Source: Parabacteroides faecis (lineage in GTDB: Bacteria > Bacteroidota > Bacteroidia > Bacteroidales > Tannerellaceae). Taken from it: DNA of 64,000 bases. The notes below the pieces were generated by a model that worked only from the letters and a program-made list of their open reading frames with translations, was not told the origin of the DNA and did not search any database. The translations under genes were made by a program, and so were the position numbers. Shown piece by piece: positions 32,206 to 42,329 of the stretch. The stretch is taken from the NCBI RefSeq assembly GCF_014647375.1, contig NZ_BMPB01000004.1, positions 248,001 to 312,000 of the forward strand, in the 5' to 3' direction. Positions within the stretch are counted from its first letter, which is position 1. Each line of letters begins with the position of its first letter.

Positions 32206-35115
32206 ATGAACAAAAGGTTTTCTACTATTTTGACAATGGTCCTGTTGCTGATGGGAGCGTTGTTTAGTAACGCGAATGCTGCTTTGACGTATAAATACAC
32301 GGCTGGAGCTAGTACGCAAACTTTGAAAAACGGCTTAAAAGTTTACCTGAGTGATGCTGGTTCAAACTTTTTAAGCTCTACAGGAGTTTCCGGGAAGAGC
32401 GGTTCTTTCACATTTAAAACGGGAACTGATGCTGAATGGTTTGAAATTGCTGATTTCGGACAGGTAAATAACGAATATCAGTTCAAACTGAAAAATCAAA
32501 ACGGCAAACTTATTTATGCAAAAGCAGGAGTTTCTAATGTAGAAGCTGCAGATGCTACTGCCGTAGATGCTAATACTTGTGTATTTGTAGCAAGTAAAAA
32601 CACTGCTGATGCTACAATTTCTTTGGGAGGACAGAAATTAACTGTTGATCTAAGTACAGGTAGTGATGTTAAATTCTACTTTGCTTCTGCCACATACACA
32701 GCCGAAGAACTGAACAAGAACCTTTCAAATAACGGTTTTTCTTTTGTTTTCCCGGAAGCTGACCCACAGCCGGAAACGAACGTGTTCAACCAGACTGTTT
32801 ATGCGGTTAGTAAGACATCTACACAAACTAACGTAACGGATCTTCCTGACGGACTATATTTTGTAACTAAAGGTGGTAAAGCCTTGCAGGAAAAGATTAC
32901 GGCTAATACCGGTGCTGTTATGGGAATGGACGAATTCAAAAACGCAGAATTCATTATCCTCGATCCGTCTGCTCCTGTAGTAAACTTGATCAAGGCTAAC
33001 GGTGAAGGTTATGGCTTCAAAGTGGTGAAAGGTTCTGACTTGAAGGCTACGGGTGATTTGGCTAAGGATAAAATCAACTGTGTGAACAATGCAGTATTCA
33101 CAGTATCTGAAGACGATTATGCCAACGAACCGGGTAAATACACAATGGTAGTAGGTACAACCTCTGCTAAACCTTATGTCGTTGTTGAAAGTGGCAAAGC
33201 TCCTGTAGAGGTAGCTTCAGCTGTAGATTATAGCACATCTTTTGTTAAAGTATATGCCTATAAACCGGCATCCGGCGTTGCTAAGACTTATATCACAACG
33301 ATCTCTACAACAACCGGTGTGAATATCTCTAAGGCACAGATCACAGGTACAACCTGGGCTCCTGCTTCTGCTTTGTTAAAAGAAGATGCTGCTAAGATCG
33401 TTAACATCAAGTTTGTAGGTGAAAAACCGGATGCAGCCAGTGCTGCTGCTTCTCCTTACGGAAAATATCTGGTGTCTCAGGATGCTGCTACTTTTGCATA
33501 TAATGCAGTAGCTCCTAAAGATGTGAGACTGACTTCAGCTAAGGCACAGTGGATTGTTACAGGATTCTCTAATTCAACATTTACTTTCAAGAATAGAGAG
33601 ACTAATCAAACAATCGCTTTGGCTTTGTATTCAATCGAAGGTAAAACAAATGAATTTACGGTGGCTTCTTCTGATAAAAGCTTAACAACTCCTTCTGTTA
33701 CTAGTCTGGCAGGTCAAACTATCCAGATAACAGACGCACCGGCTTTAGATGACTTCCTGACACTGACTGCTGAACAGTTGGCACAAAAGGCTGAATTGGT
33801 ATTTAATGGTTCTGATATGGTTGCTGTTCCGCAGTTGTACATGACAGAGAATAAAACTAATGTTTTTGTTCCTACCAAAGAAAGTGATGATAGCCAGTTA
33901 TGGACTGTTGTAAAAGGGAGAACTTTGAAGAACGAAATAAATTATGCTTACTTGAGCAACGGTTCTGTAAAAACTGACAAGAAAAATGCGGTAGAAGTTG
34001 TTACTTATAAATTCCAATCTGTGAAAGGTGCTGATGAATTCCTGCAGACTTCTGACTTTAAGGAAGGTGCTAGTGCTGCAGAGTTTATTTTCCAGAAAGA
34101 TCTGGAAGGCAATTACACTATGATTGTTTATGCAACAAGTTATGCGCATATATTTGCAACACAAAGTTCTGCAACGAAAGTAGTTGCATCCATCTCTGCA
34201 AGTTCTGCATTTGATGTGTCAAAGAAAAAGTATGAAGATGCAGAATATAGCAGTGTAAATGTAGTCTTCAACCGTCTGACAGAAAGTCTGGACGCTTCCA
34301 CTCCGAGAAAAGCTACATTAGACAGTTATCAGGGTGCAGTAGCCATGAACCTGAATGCAAACGGCATCATGGAAGGTGTTATTGCTGACAAGGGGCTGAC
34401 TTTCCGCTTGGATACAGCCGATATCAATAAAGACATTCCTTCTTTCTATATTTCAAAAGCTATTGAAGGCGATGAAGATGGTTACAGCAACTTCCTGTTC
34501 TATCCGACAGACTCTATCCAGCAATGGGTTGATGATAAAGCTGATTATGAAATCTATCTGAACTATGCTTTGGAAGGTTCTTACACCGGGGAAGCTACAG
34601 CTGATGAAGATTTGAAAGCTATCTTCCGTCCGGCAATAAAAACAGGCGTTGATACTGTTGCCACTTACGTGAATGGAGATGTTGTGACAGTTGCAAAAGA
34701 AGCTAACGAAGAAAAAGGCATCGCTGCAGGTGTTGAAAACTTTAAGTTCAGAGTAATGGTCGTAGATGGTGGTTATGTCATCCAGCCATTAGGTGCTACT
34801 GACAAATATCTGTATAATTTGAATGGACGCTTAGGCTTCACTGAAGATCAGGAAAAAGCATTGGTTATCACGTTGGGTGATGAACAGACTGTTGACAACA
34901 GTACTATTGATGCTTCTTCTGTATCAGTAATAGCCATCGACGGTGCTATTATCGTCAAAGGTGCACAGGGCAAAAAAGTTACTGTTAGCAACGTACTTGG
35001 CCAGACAATTGCCAACACAGTGATTTCTTCCGATGAAGCTACAATTGCTGCTCCTAAGGGGTATGTAACTGTTGCCGTAGAAGGCGAAGCTGCAGTAAAG
35101 GCAATCGTGAAATAA
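32206..35115 (+). CDS. Large secreted S-layer-like surface protein, candidate phase-variable
   Basis: The start at 32206 (969 residues) is chosen because MNKRFSTILTMVLLLMGALFSNANA is a good signal peptide and the surrounding bases match those of the paralogue at 61403. The mature protein is rich in Ala, Thr, Val and acidic residues, with no cysteine cluster and many beta-strand-like stretches. The last about 75 residues (SVSVIAIDGAIIVKGAQGKK, then VSNVLGQTIANTVI) form a conserved C-terminal domain of Parabacteroides surface proteins (I think Pfam DUF6383) that resembles a sorting or anchoring domain. It is preceded by the inverted-repeat segment at 31924. Its role is probably in the outer surface layer; no enzyme motif was seen. 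Confidence 0.8.
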   Translation: MNKRFSTILTMVLLLMGALFSNANAALTYKYTAGASTQTLKNGLKVYLSDAGSNFLSSTGVSGKSGSFTFKTGTDAEWFEIADFGQVNNEYQFKLKNQNGKLIYAKAGVSNVEAADATAVDANTCVFVASKNTADATISLGGQKLTVDLSTGSDVKFYFASATYTAEELNKNLSNNGFSFVFPEADPQPETNVFNQTVYAVSKTSTQTNVTDLPDGLYFVTKGGKALQEKITANTGAVMGMDEFKNAEFIILDPSAPVVNLIKANGEGYGFKVVKGSDLKATGDLAKDKINCVNNAVFTVSEDDYANEPGKYTMVVGTTSAKPYVVVESGKAPVEVASAVDYSTSFVKVYAYKPASGVAKTYITTISTTTGVNISKAQITGTTWAPASALLKEDAAKIVNIKFVGEKPDAASAAASPYGKYLVSQDAATFAYNAVAPKDVRLTSAKAQWIVTGFSNSTFTFKNRETNQTIALALYSIEGKTNEFTVASSDKSLTTPSVTSLAGQTIQITDAPALDDFLTLTAEQLAQKAELVFNGSDMVAVPQLYMTENKTNVFVPTKESDDSQLWTVVKGRTLKNEINYAYLSNGSVKTDKKNAVEVVTYKFQSVKGADEFLQTSDFKEGASAAEFIFQKDLEGNYTMIVYATSYAHIFATQSSATKVVASISASSAFDVSKKKYEDAEYSSVNVVFNRLTESLDASTPRKATLDSYQGAVAMNLNANGIMEGVIADKGLTFRLDTADINKDIPSFYISKAIEGDEDGYSNFLFYPTDSIQQWVDDKADYEIYLNYALEGSYTGEATADEDLKAIFRPAIKTGVDTVATYVNGDVVTVAKEANEEKGIAAGVENFKFRVMVVDGGYVIQPLGATDKYLYNLNGRLGFTEDQEKALVITLGDEQTVDNSTIDASSVSVIAIDGAIIVKGAQGKKVTVSNVLGQTIANTVISSDEATIAAPKGYVTVAVEGEAAVKAIVK

Positions 35116-35242
35116 GTAACTATTTATAATCAAAATAATTCTAAATTTTACCGCGCGGCGTTATCGGACTCCAATTACCCTGCGACAGGTGAACAGGCGG
35201 TAAATATTAATACTAAAGTAATAAAATAAAGTTCTTCTGTTC
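35116..35242 (+). other. Structured 3' spacer of the surface-protein gene
   Basis: TTTACCGC (about 35146) and GCGGTAAA (about 35197) can pair around a GC-rich stretch that is unlike the AT-rich surroundings. It is probably the 3' end structure of the surface-protein mRNA. No gene seen. Confidence 0.35.
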
Positions 35243-35250
35243 TATCTTTG
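35243..35250 (+). promoter_or_regulatory. -7 box close to a terminator (possible short RNA)
   Basis: TATCTTTG is a full match to the Bacteroidetes -7 consensus. The next strong hairpin with a U-containing tail begins only 25 bases later (35275-35305), so a transcript from here would be about 50 bases. No -33 box is obvious. Confidence 0.45.
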
Positions 35251-35274
35251 TGAAAAGAGAAAACAGACCAAAAC

Positions 35275-35305
35275 AAAGCCCGGCAGGTTAATCTTGCCGG
35301 GCTTT
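35275..35305 (+). terminator. Strong hairpin terminator
   Basis: AAAGCCCGGCA (35275-35285) and TGCCGGGCTTT (35295-35305) form a perfect 11-bp stem, followed by CGGTTTT. It may end the surface-protein transcript or the short RNA from 35243. Confidence 0.8.
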
Positions 35306-35311
35306 CGGTTT

Positions 35312-35959
35312 TAGAAAAAGGAGAAACTTTTTCAGAAGACAGTTGACAGTTAGGATTCGCTGTCGAACTATAAAAAATTGGGGCCTATCGCCCATAGGAT
35401 CAGTCATAAATAAGACATGCTTAGTTACAAGTTCATTTGCCGTCAGTTTTAATCCAATGTCAAATGAACCTGTAAAGGCGAAGTAGCAAAAGAATTATCT
35501 TTAATATAAATCAGATGAAAAAAAACTAGACGCCGCCCAGCTTAGTAAGGTGGCACAAGACTTGAAGAATGAATGTGTGCAACTGGAAAAAGGGTTGCAC
35601 GGAGTGGTGAAACAATGTAACAACCTGAACCGATTGCTCGAACATGCCGTTTGGGAGGAAGATATGGTAGTGGAAGAAACCATTCTTTTCAACGGAAACC
35701 TCGATGAGTTTCTTGAACTGATAGCTCCCCTGATCAGAAGCCGCAAATGGACAGTGAACGACCGGCACGAGGTGAAGCCCTTTCTCCGTTCACTCGACTC
35801 GATCTTCCATATACGCAACGGCAAATAAACCTGTAACTAAGTATGCCTTATTGATAACAGATAGCCGATAGACAGATAGACTCCCGTTTTATATATTTGA
35901 TTGTGAAGCCTAACTGTCACTTGTCAACTGTCAACTGAAAAAGGTTTCACCTTTTTCTA
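35312..35959. mobile_element. Candidate non-autonomous element with long imperfect terminal inverted repeats
   Basis: The two ends read inward as the same sequence. Left: TAGAAAAAGGAGAAAC (35312), then GACAGTTGACAGTTAGG (35338-35354), then CTTAGTTACAAGTTCATTTG (35420-35439). Right, on the other strand: TAGAAAAAGGTGAAACC from 35959, then GACAGTTAGG near 35918-35909, then CTTAGTTACAGGTTTATTTG ending at 35822. The arms are roughly 130 bases and clearly diverged. A small gene (35550-35828) lies between them. The right end overlaps the stop codon of the lipoprotein gene. No transposase is present and no target duplication was identified. Confidence 0.55.
35550..35828 (+). CDS. Small protein of unknown function inside the inverted-repeat element
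   Basis: A 92-residue, mostly helical, cytoplasmic-looking protein (DLKNECVQLEKGLHGVVKQC, ending DSIFHIRNGK) that I do not recognise. The listed start is GTG 35550. The open frame continues upstream to a TAA at 35502 with coding-like sequence (KKLDAAQLSK), but the nearest ATG (35515) is out of frame because it is followed by eight A residues; nine would join it. Either the GTG is used, or the A-run slips, or one base is missing from the sequence. The protein is enclosed by the arms of the element at 35312-35959. Confidence 0.55.
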   Translation: MAQDLKNECVQLEKGLHGVVKQCNNLNRLLEHAVWEEDMVVEETILFNGNLDEFLELIAPLIRSRKWTVNDRHEVKPFLRSLDSIFHIRNGK

Positions 35960-37123
35960 TTGCCTGACCTTTCCGATAAACAGCACATTATTATCATTCT
36001 CATTCAGCGATGCTGCCAGCTCCTGAAGTTTCTTTTTATCCTGGCTGGGGCATTTGCCGGAGGCGAGATGCTTTTCTATTTGTTCGGCCAGTTGTCCCGG
36101 TTCCAGGTTCTGGATGAAATAGCCACGGTAAAAACAGTGTCCCGGCGATGAGACAGGAAGATTACCGTAGAAATCGTTTACGAGATTGAAATAAGAAGAG
36201 GCATTTTTTTGTTTGTCTATCAGAATGTTTCCACCTCTCTCCGGACCATTGTTCCCCCAATAGTAATAGCTGACCATAAAATGATGGGGCAATCTGTAAT
36301 ACAGATGGATCGGTTTCTCTTTCGGGTTCGGGAATGTCATGGTGAATTCGGGTAACAACCGGTTGCCCGCTACGTCGTAAACGAAAAGAGTATCTATACC
36401 GGTGTGGAAGAAATCGAAATCGTTGCAATTCCTGTAAGAAAAGACCTCGCCGTCAAAATTTTCAGCTTTCATCGCTGCGGTGGTCGGTATTTTTTTCAGT
36501 ATATTTCCTTCTGTGTCCATCTGGAAAGCAAATGGCTCATCTTCGCTGAAAGGCATGTGAACAACCGCTAATGTTCCGTCCGGATTGAGCGACAATTTGG
36601 GTTTCTGGAGTCGTCCGGGCAGTTTGATGTCTTTGATCCATCTGCCGTCTGTTCCGTACATCATAATTTTGTCACCGACAAAAGGAGTGAAAAAGATATG
36701 CCCGTTCTTTTCGTCAATGACTTCATCATAAATGGAAATGGCATATTCTCCGGCACCGTTGCCCACTGCGCCGATGTCATGCAGGAATTTACCTTCCTTG
36801 TCAAACAGCTTGAATGCAGCACCGCTTTGGCGAACACCGATATATTGGTCGGTGGCAAGAATGAACCAGGCTTTGAATAAAGCCTCGTCAGAATTGTCGA
36901 ACCGGATAATGCGACAGTCTTCGACGAACTCACTGAGAGGTACTTCGATCGTATCTTTTACGGCAGCAAAATCACATACTGTCAGTTTGTTTCCCGAAGT
37001 TTCAACAGTACTGAGACTTCCGTCGTTGGTCTTCATCGCCTTTTGTTTCTGTGTAGAAGGGGTGCAACCTGAAAAACAGGCCAGTAACAAGGCAGCGGAT
37101 AGGAGTAAAGGAGTTGTTTTCAT
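35957..37123 (-). CDS. Six-bladed beta-propeller lipoprotein
   Basis: A 388-residue protein with a lipoprotein signal (MKTTPLLLSAALLLACFSGC). The body has repeated blades of the type FKLFDKEGKFLHDIGAVGNG and IMMYGTDGRWIKDIKLPGR, typical of the 6-bladed beta-propeller (DUF4934/DUF5128-like) lipoproteins that are abundant in Bacteroidales. Function in these proteins is generally unknown; binding of a ligand or peptide in the periplasm is a reasonable guess. The stop codon lies at the edge of the inverted-repeat element, so the last residues may have been changed by its arrival. It is a single-gene unit. Confidence 0.85.
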   Translation of the reverse strand: MKTTPLLLSAALLLACFSGCTPSTQKQKAMKTNDGSLSTVETSGNKLTVCDFAAVKDTIEVPLSEFVEDCRIIRFDNSDEALFKAWFILATDQYIGVRQSGAAFKLFDKEGKFLHDIGAVGNGAGEYAISIYDEVIDEKNGHIFFTPFVGDKIMMYGTDGRWIKDIKLPGRLQKPKLSLNPDGTLAVVHMPFSEDEPFAFQMDTEGNILKKIPTTAAMKAENFDGEVFSYRNCNDFDFFHTGIDTLFVYDVAGNRLLPEFTMTFPNPKEKPIHLYYRLPHHFMVSYYYWGNNGPERGGNILIDKQKNASSYFNLVNDFYGNLPVSSPGHCFYRGYFIQNLEPGQLAEQIEKHLASGKCPSQDKKKLQELAASLNENDNNVLFIGKVRQ

Positions 37124-37156
37124 GTCTGATAGTATTTAAACGGTTGATAATAAACA

Positions 37157-37194
37157 AAATACGAATAGCTCGGAATTACGAACTATTCGTATTT
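37157..37194 (-). terminator. Terminator of hppA
   Basis: AAATACGAATAG (37157-37168) and CTATTCGTATTT (37183-37194) are a perfect 12-bp inverted repeat located 36 bases after the hppA stop. Confidence 0.75.
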
Positions 37195-37229
37195 GAATAT
37201 CTCTTTTCGATTATGTTATATTAACTATT

Positions 37230-39434
37230 TCAGAACAAACTCCATGCTACCGTCAATCCGGCCATTACGATAGCCACCATGCTCATCAATTTGATCAGGA
37301 TATTGAGGCTCGGTCCGGAAGTATCTTTGAACGGGTCGCCGACAGTATCGCCAACGACAGTCGCTTTGTGAGCTTCACTGCCTTTGCCGCCATGGTTGCC
37401 TTCTTCGATATGTTTCTTGGCATTGTCCCAGGCACCGCCGGCATTTGCCATGAAGATGGCCAGGACAAACCCCGTGCTCAACCCGCCGATCAACAACCCG
37501 ATCACTCCGGTTACCCCGAAGATCAGCCCGGTGACGATCGGAGCGATGATAGCCAGCAACGAAGGTACGATCATTTCATGTTGTGCCCCTTTGGTCGAGA
37601 TCTCCACGCAACGCGCATAATCGGGTTCCGCTTTCCCTGTCAGGATACCCGGAATTTCGCGGAACTGACGGCGTACTTCTTCCACCATGTGACCCGCGGC
37701 ACGTCCTACGGCATTCATAGTCAATCCGCAGAACATAAAAGCCATCATCGAACCCAAGAACATGCCCGACAGCACTTTCGGGTTCATCAGCGTCACGTCA
37801 TAATAGACCATGAAATCGGAGAAAGAAGCCTTCGATATCTCCATTGTCCGTCCGTCGGCGAATGAAAGGACGGTTTCTCCCAAACGGATCAGACCTATTT
37901 TGATCTCTTCTATATAAGAAGCCAGCAACGCCAGTCCTGTCAGCGCAGCCGAGCCGATGGCAAAGCCTTTACCTGTAGCGGCCGTGGTATTTCCAAGTGA
38001 GTCGAGGGCATCGGTACGTTTGCGCACTTCTTTTCCCAAACCTGACATTTCGGCATTTCCCCCGGCATTGTCGGCGATCGGTCCGTACGCATCGGTTGCC
38101 AGCGTGATACCCAATGTCGAAAGCATGCCGACAGCGGCAATACCGATTCCGTAAAGTCCCATGCCGGTATTATTGAAATCGAATCCGGAAGCAAAGAGGA
38201 ATGAACAAATGATGCCGACAACAACTGCCAGTACGGGGATGGCGGTAGACATCATCCCCAGCCCCAGTCCCGAGATGATAACGGTTGCCGGTCCGGTCAG
38301 ACCCGATTCGGATACCCGTTGTGTCGGTTTATACGATTGCGAGGTATAATATTCCGTAGCCTGTCCGATCACGATACCGACCAGCAAGCCGATCACTACC
38401 GAACAACTGATCCAGAACCAGTTGTCTAGTCCCAGTGTATATAGTATACCGAATGTAGAGAGGGCGATCAGTACGGAGCTGAGGTTCGTTCCTGTTGCCA
38501 GCGCTTTCAGCAGTTGACGGATAGAAGCATCTTCCTTCGTCCTGACGGCAAAAATACCGAGGATCGAAAGAACGATCCCGACAGCAGCGATCAGCATCGG
38601 TGCGATAACAGCCTTGTATTGCATTTCTATATCTCCGGAAGAGACAAAGGCGGCTGCACCCAGGGCGGCGGTCGCCAGTATCGATCCGCAATAAGATTCA
38701 TACAGGTCGGCTCCCATACCGGCAACGTCACCTACGTTGTCGCCTACGTTATCGGCGATGGTGGCAGGGTTACGCGGGTCGTCTTCCGGGATGCCGGCTT
38801 CCACTTTTCCGACGAGGTCGGCACCAACGTCGGCCGCTTTGGTATAGATTCCGCCACCTACACGGGCAAAGAGCGCTTGTGTGGAAGCCCCCATTCCGAA
38901 GGTAAGCATGGTGGTGGTGATAATGGTCAGTCTATGAGTCGGGTTCAGTGCTTCATCCGGGATAAAAGCATTCAACAGGATATACCAAAAAGAAATGTCG
39001 AGCAGTCCGAGCCCCACAACCACCAGCCCCATGACGGCACCGCTGCGGAAGGCTACCTGCAATCCTTTGTTTAACGACGAACGGGCTGCATTGGCGGTAC
39101 GGGCGGAGGCATAAGTGGCAGTCTTCATCCCCAGGAATCCCGCCAGTCCTGAGAAGAAACCGCCGGTCAGGAAGGCGATGGGAACCCATTCGTTCTGCAC
39201 ACCGAAACCATAAGCCATAATGGAAAACAGGATAACCAATACAAGAAAGACCGAAGCCACGACTTTGTACTGTTGCTTCAGGTACGACATCGCACCTTCA
39301 CGCACATAAGAAGCGATTTTTGCCATCGTTTCCGTTCCTTCACTCTCTTTCATCATTTGCCGGAAGAAGAACCAGGCAAATACCAGCGCCAGAACTGACG
39401 CCACGGGCACAATCCAGAAAATACTTGTTATCAT
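37230..39434 (-). CDS. hppA: Membrane ion-pumping pyrophosphatase (K+-dependent type)
   Basis: A 734-residue inner-membrane protein with about sixteen hydrophobic segments. It hydrolyses pyrophosphate and pumps Na+ and/or H+. The pyrophosphate-binding loop is visible ([22 protein letters not shown], about residue 202), as is the second acidic loop near the C-terminus ([20 protein letters not shown]). The [10 protein letters not shown] segment carries Ala at the position where K+-independent enzymes have Lys, which points to the K+-dependent class; many of these in Bacteroidetes pump Na+. It stands alone and is divergent from the patatin gene. Confidence 0.97.
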   Translation of the reverse strand: MITSIFWIVPVASVLALVFAWFFFRQMMKESEGTETMAKIASYVREGAMSYLKQQYKVVASVFLVLVILFSIMAYGFGVQNEWVPIAFLTGGFFSGLAGFLGMKTATYASARTANAARSSLNKGLQVAFRSGAVMGLVVVGLGLLDISFWYILLNAFIPDEALNPTHRLTIITTTMLTFGMGASTQALFARVGGGIYTKAADVGADLVGKVEAGIPEDDPRNPATIADNVGDNVGDVAGMGADLYESYCGSILATAALGAAAFVSSGDIEMQYKAVIAPMLIAAVGIVLSILGIFAVRTKEDASIRQLLKALATGTNLSSVLIALSTFGILYTLGLDNWFWISCSVVIGLLVGIVIGQATEYYTSQSYKPTQRVSESGLTGPATVIISGLGLGMMSTAIPVLAVVVGIICSFLFASGFDFNNTGMGLYGIGIAAVGMLSTLGITLATDAYGPIADNAGGNAEMSGLGKEVRKRTDALDSLGNTTAATGKGFAIGSAALTGLALLASYIEEIKIGLIRLGETVLSFADGRTMEISKASFSDFMVYYDVTLMNPKVLSGMFLGSMMAFMFCGLTMNAVGRAAGHMVEEVRRQFREIPGILTGKAEPDYARCVEISTKGAQHEMIVPSLLAIIAPIVTGLIFGVTGVIGLLIGGLSTGFVLAIFMANAGGAWDNAKKHIEEGNHGGKGSEAHKATVVGDTVGDPFKDTSGPSLNILIKLMSMVAIVMAGLTVAWSLF

Positions 39435-39582
39435 AGTCGTTCGATTTAAAGTGATTCAAGACCTTATTTTGTCTCCCGTAAATGTAACGAAAATAAAGAA
39501 GTGGAGAAACTTTTTCGTAAATAATAATGTTTCATTCTAAAAAAAACAGCATATTTGTCACGTTAAAGAGAGAAAACATACA

Positions 39583-40422
39583 ATGACGCAAGAATCGAAC
39601 CATAAGACCTATAAACTGGGATTGGCCTTAAGCGGAGGAGGCGCGAAAGGTTTTGCACACCTGGGAGTATTCAAATTACTGGAGGAGTGCGGACTGATGC
39701 CGGATGTCATCGTCGGGACGAGTGTCGGGTCGTTGATGGGGACTTTGTTTGCCGACGGTTATTCGGCGGATGAGTTGAAAGAACTCTTTACCGGCCGTGA
39801 ATTCTCCGAATTCGCACAGCTTCAGCTTCCCAAATCCGGATTGTTTGACAGTAAACGTTTCCGGTATTTTTTGAAACGCCATTTGAGAGCCAAGACATTT
39901 GAGGAGCTGAAGATCCCTATGATAGTGGTTGCGACCGATCTCGATAACGGCGAAAGCCATGAGTTTAAGAGCGGGCCTATCGTGGAGGCAGTGACTGCTT
40001 CGTGCAGTATCCCGATCATTTTCAGCCCGGTGGTCATCAACGGAGTGCATTATGTGGATGGCGGGTTGTTCCATAATTTCCCGGTATCTATTATCCGCGA
40101 TATGTGCGAGAGGGTGATCGGGGTGAACGTCAGCCCGCTTGTTCCCCAAAAATACAAGCAAACGATCTTTCATATTGCAGAGCGTTCCTACCATTATATG
40201 TTCCGGGCGAATACGCTGGAAGACCGGGAGATGTGCGACGTGCTGATCGAGGCGGAAGAATTCGGCATGTATAAGACCTTTGATCTGGAGAATGTGGAAC
40301 AGATTGCGCGTATCGGTTACGATGCGGCGATCCGGGCATTCGAACTGGTGATACAAGAGAATAAATATGAAACCCTGGTGAAAGCGATTATGGCACGAAA
40401 GAACAATATACTCATGCCATAG
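39583..40422 (+). CDS. Patatin-like phospholipase (RssA-type)
   Basis: A 279-residue protein. The patatin catalytic dyad is clear: an oxyanion glycine loop ALSGGGAKGFAHLGV (about residues 14-28), the nucleophile motif GTSVGS (Ser at about 46) and the Asp in the YVDGGLFHNFPV segment. No signal peptide or barrel domain, so it is the short cytoplasmic or peripheral type and not a secreted autotransporter. It should hydrolyse acyl esters of lipids; the native substrate is unknown. It lies between hppA (divergent) and a GH13 gene that starts about 60 bases downstream. Confidence 0.92.
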   Translation: MTQESNHKTYKLGLALSGGGAKGFAHLGVFKLLEECGLMPDVIVGTSVGSLMGTLFADGYSADELKELFTGREFSEFAQLQLPKSGLFDSKRFRYFLKRHLRAKTFEELKIPMIVVATDLDNGESHEFKSGPIVEAVTASCSIPIIFSPVVINGVHYVDGGLFHNFPVSIIRDMCERVIGVNVSPLVPQKYKQTIFHIAERSYHYMFRANTLEDREMCDVLIEAEEFGMYKTFDLENVEQIARIGYDAAIRAFELVIQENKYETLVKAIMARKNNILMP

Positions 40423-40480
40423 CTTTGTCCGGCACTGGTCCGGGCAACTTTTACCGATAATTTTTAAAGTGGATAAAGCG

Positions 40481-42175
40481 ATGAAACAAATGGATAAGAT
40501 GGTCATTTATCAGGTATTTCCCCGTTGGTTCGGAAATTTGAGATCTTCGTTGGTAAAGAACGGCAGTAAGGAAGAAAACGGAGTAGGTAAGTTCTCCGCC
40601 TTTTCGTCGACGGCACTGGCTAAGATCAAGGAGTTGGGTACTACGCATATCTGGTATACCGGAGTGATAGAACATGCCACCCAGACTGATTATACCGCTT
40701 ATCAGATACGTAAGGATCATGCGGACGTGGTGAAGGGTAAAGCCGGTTCGCCTTATGCTATAAAAGATTATTATGATATAGATCCCGACCTGGCTGAAAA
40801 GGTGCCGAACCGGATGAAAGAGTTTGAAGCGCTGGTGAAACGTACACACGAGGCCGGATTGAAGGTGATCATTGATTTTGTGCCTAACCACGTGGCACGC
40901 GAGTATCATTCGGATGCGCGTATGTCGTATGTGGAAGACCTGGGCCAGCATGATAATACGACGAAAGGATTCGACCGCAATAATAATTTCTATTATATCC
41001 CCGGATGTCCGTTACACCTCTCGTTTGCCGATTCGCATGGTGATTATGACTATAGCGAGTTCCCGGCAAAAGTAACCGGAAATGACTGTTTCAGTCCTTC
41101 CCCCGGAAAGAACGACTGGTATGAGACAGTCAAACTCAACTATGGTGTGGATTATGTGAACGGGCGGATCGGTCATTTCGACCCGATTCCGAATACCTGG
41201 ACGAAGATGCTGGATATCCTGCTGTACTGGGCGGATAAAGGTGTGGACGGTTTCCGTTGTGATATGGCGGAAATGGTGCCTGTGGAATTTTGGAACTGGG
41301 TGATTCCGAAGGTGAAAGAAAAACATAATGTGTGCTTTATAGCCGAGGTTTATAACCCGGCGGAGTACCGTAACTATATTTTTAACGGTCATTTTGATTA
41401 TCTCTATGACAAAGTAGGTTTGTACGATACGGTGCGCGCAGTTATGTGTAACCAATCTCCGGCAAGTAATATCTCTTACACCTGGCAAGGATTGGAAGGT
41501 ATCCAGTCGCATATGCTGAATTTCCTGGAAAACCATGACGAGCAGCGTGTTGCTTCTTATTTCTTTGCAGGCGATGCCCGTCCGGGTATTCCCGGTATGA
41601 TCGTATCGGCGATGATGAATACGAATCCGGTCATGATCTACAGCGGTCAGGAACTGGGCGAACCGGGCATGGACGAGGAAGGGTTCAGCGGCCGCGACGG
41701 TCGTACGACGATATTCGATTACTGGAGCGTCGATAGCTTGCGTAAATGGATCAACGACTGGAAGTTCGACGGCGCCGGGTTAACGGCCGAACAGCGTGCC
41801 CTGCGCGAAAAGTATGCTAAGATACTGAATGTGGCAAAGACGGAACAGGCGATTACACAGGGGGCTTTTTTCGACCTGATGTATGCCAATTCGCGGAATC
41901 CGTATTTCAATACGCACCGGCAGTATGCCTTTATGCGTAAATTCCGTAATGAAGTCGTACTGATTGTCGTTAATTTCGACAAGAACGAACAGACTGTACG
42001 GGTGAAGATCCCTACGGAAGCTTTTCAAACATTGGGATTTGACGATAACAAAGCGGCTGTACAGACCGATTTGCTGACGGGAGAGACTTGTGTCAGTACG
42101 TTGACGACGGCTTGTCCGTACCAGCTGGTTCTGCCGGCCTATTCCGGTAGAATACTGCGTTTTACGTATAAATGA
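40481..42175 (+). CDS. Cytoplasmic alpha-amylase family (GH13) enzyme
   Basis: The start is placed at ATG 40481 (564 residues); a GTG four codons upstream is possible. There is no signal peptide. GH13 regions are present: VIIDFVPNHVA (region I), GFRCDMAEM with the nucleophile Asp (region II), FIAEVYNP with the acid Glu (region III) and LENHDEQR with the third Asp (region IV). The C-terminal beta domain is short. It probably degrades internal glycogen or imported maltodextrins. It is not linked by promoter elements to the glycan locus in the first part of the window. Confidence 0.92.
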   Translation: MKQMDKMVIYQVFPRWFGNLRSSLVKNGSKEENGVGKFSAFSSTALAKIKELGTTHIWYTGVIEHATQTDYTAYQIRKDHADVVKGKAGSPYAIKDYYDIDPDLAEKVPNRMKEFEALVKRTHEAGLKVIIDFVPNHVAREYHSDARMSYVEDLGQHDNTTKGFDRNNNFYYIPGCPLHLSFADSHGDYDYSEFPAKVTGNDCFSPSPGKNDWYETVKLNYGVDYVNGRIGHFDPIPNTWTKMLDILLYWADKGVDGFRCDMAEMVPVEFWNWVIPKVKEKHNVCFIAEVYNPAEYRNYIFNGHFDYLYDKVGLYDTVRAVMCNQSPASNISYTWQGLEGIQSHMLNFLENHDEQRVASYFFAGDARPGIPGMIVSAMMNTNPVMIYSGQELGEPGMDEEGFSGRDGRTTIFDYWSVDSLRKWINDWKFDGAGLTAEQRALREKYAKILNVAKTEQAITQGAFFDLMYANSRNPYFNTHRQYAFMRKFRNEVVLIVVNFDKNEQTVRVKIPTEAFQTLGFDDNKAAVQTDLLTGETCVSTLTTACPYQLVLPAYSGRILRFTYK

Positions 42176-42277
42176 TAAACATGATATCGAGAGATAAAAA
42201 GTAATAGGGGCAGGCACAACTTGCCCTTATTGTTGAAAGTTTTCCGAAGATAAAGGGATTATTGCAAATAAGTTTTG

Positions 42278-42285
42278 TACTTTTG
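42278..42285 (+). promoter_or_regulatory. prs promoter -7 box
   Basis: TACTTTTG, a full match to the Bacteroidetes -7 consensus, 45 bases before the prs start. A weak hairpin with one mismatch (42203-42231) just upstream may end the GH13 transcript. Confidence 0.6.
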
Positions 42286-42329
42286 CACCACAATTCAAAT
42301 CTATTTACTTAAGATAAATATTCGGAATA

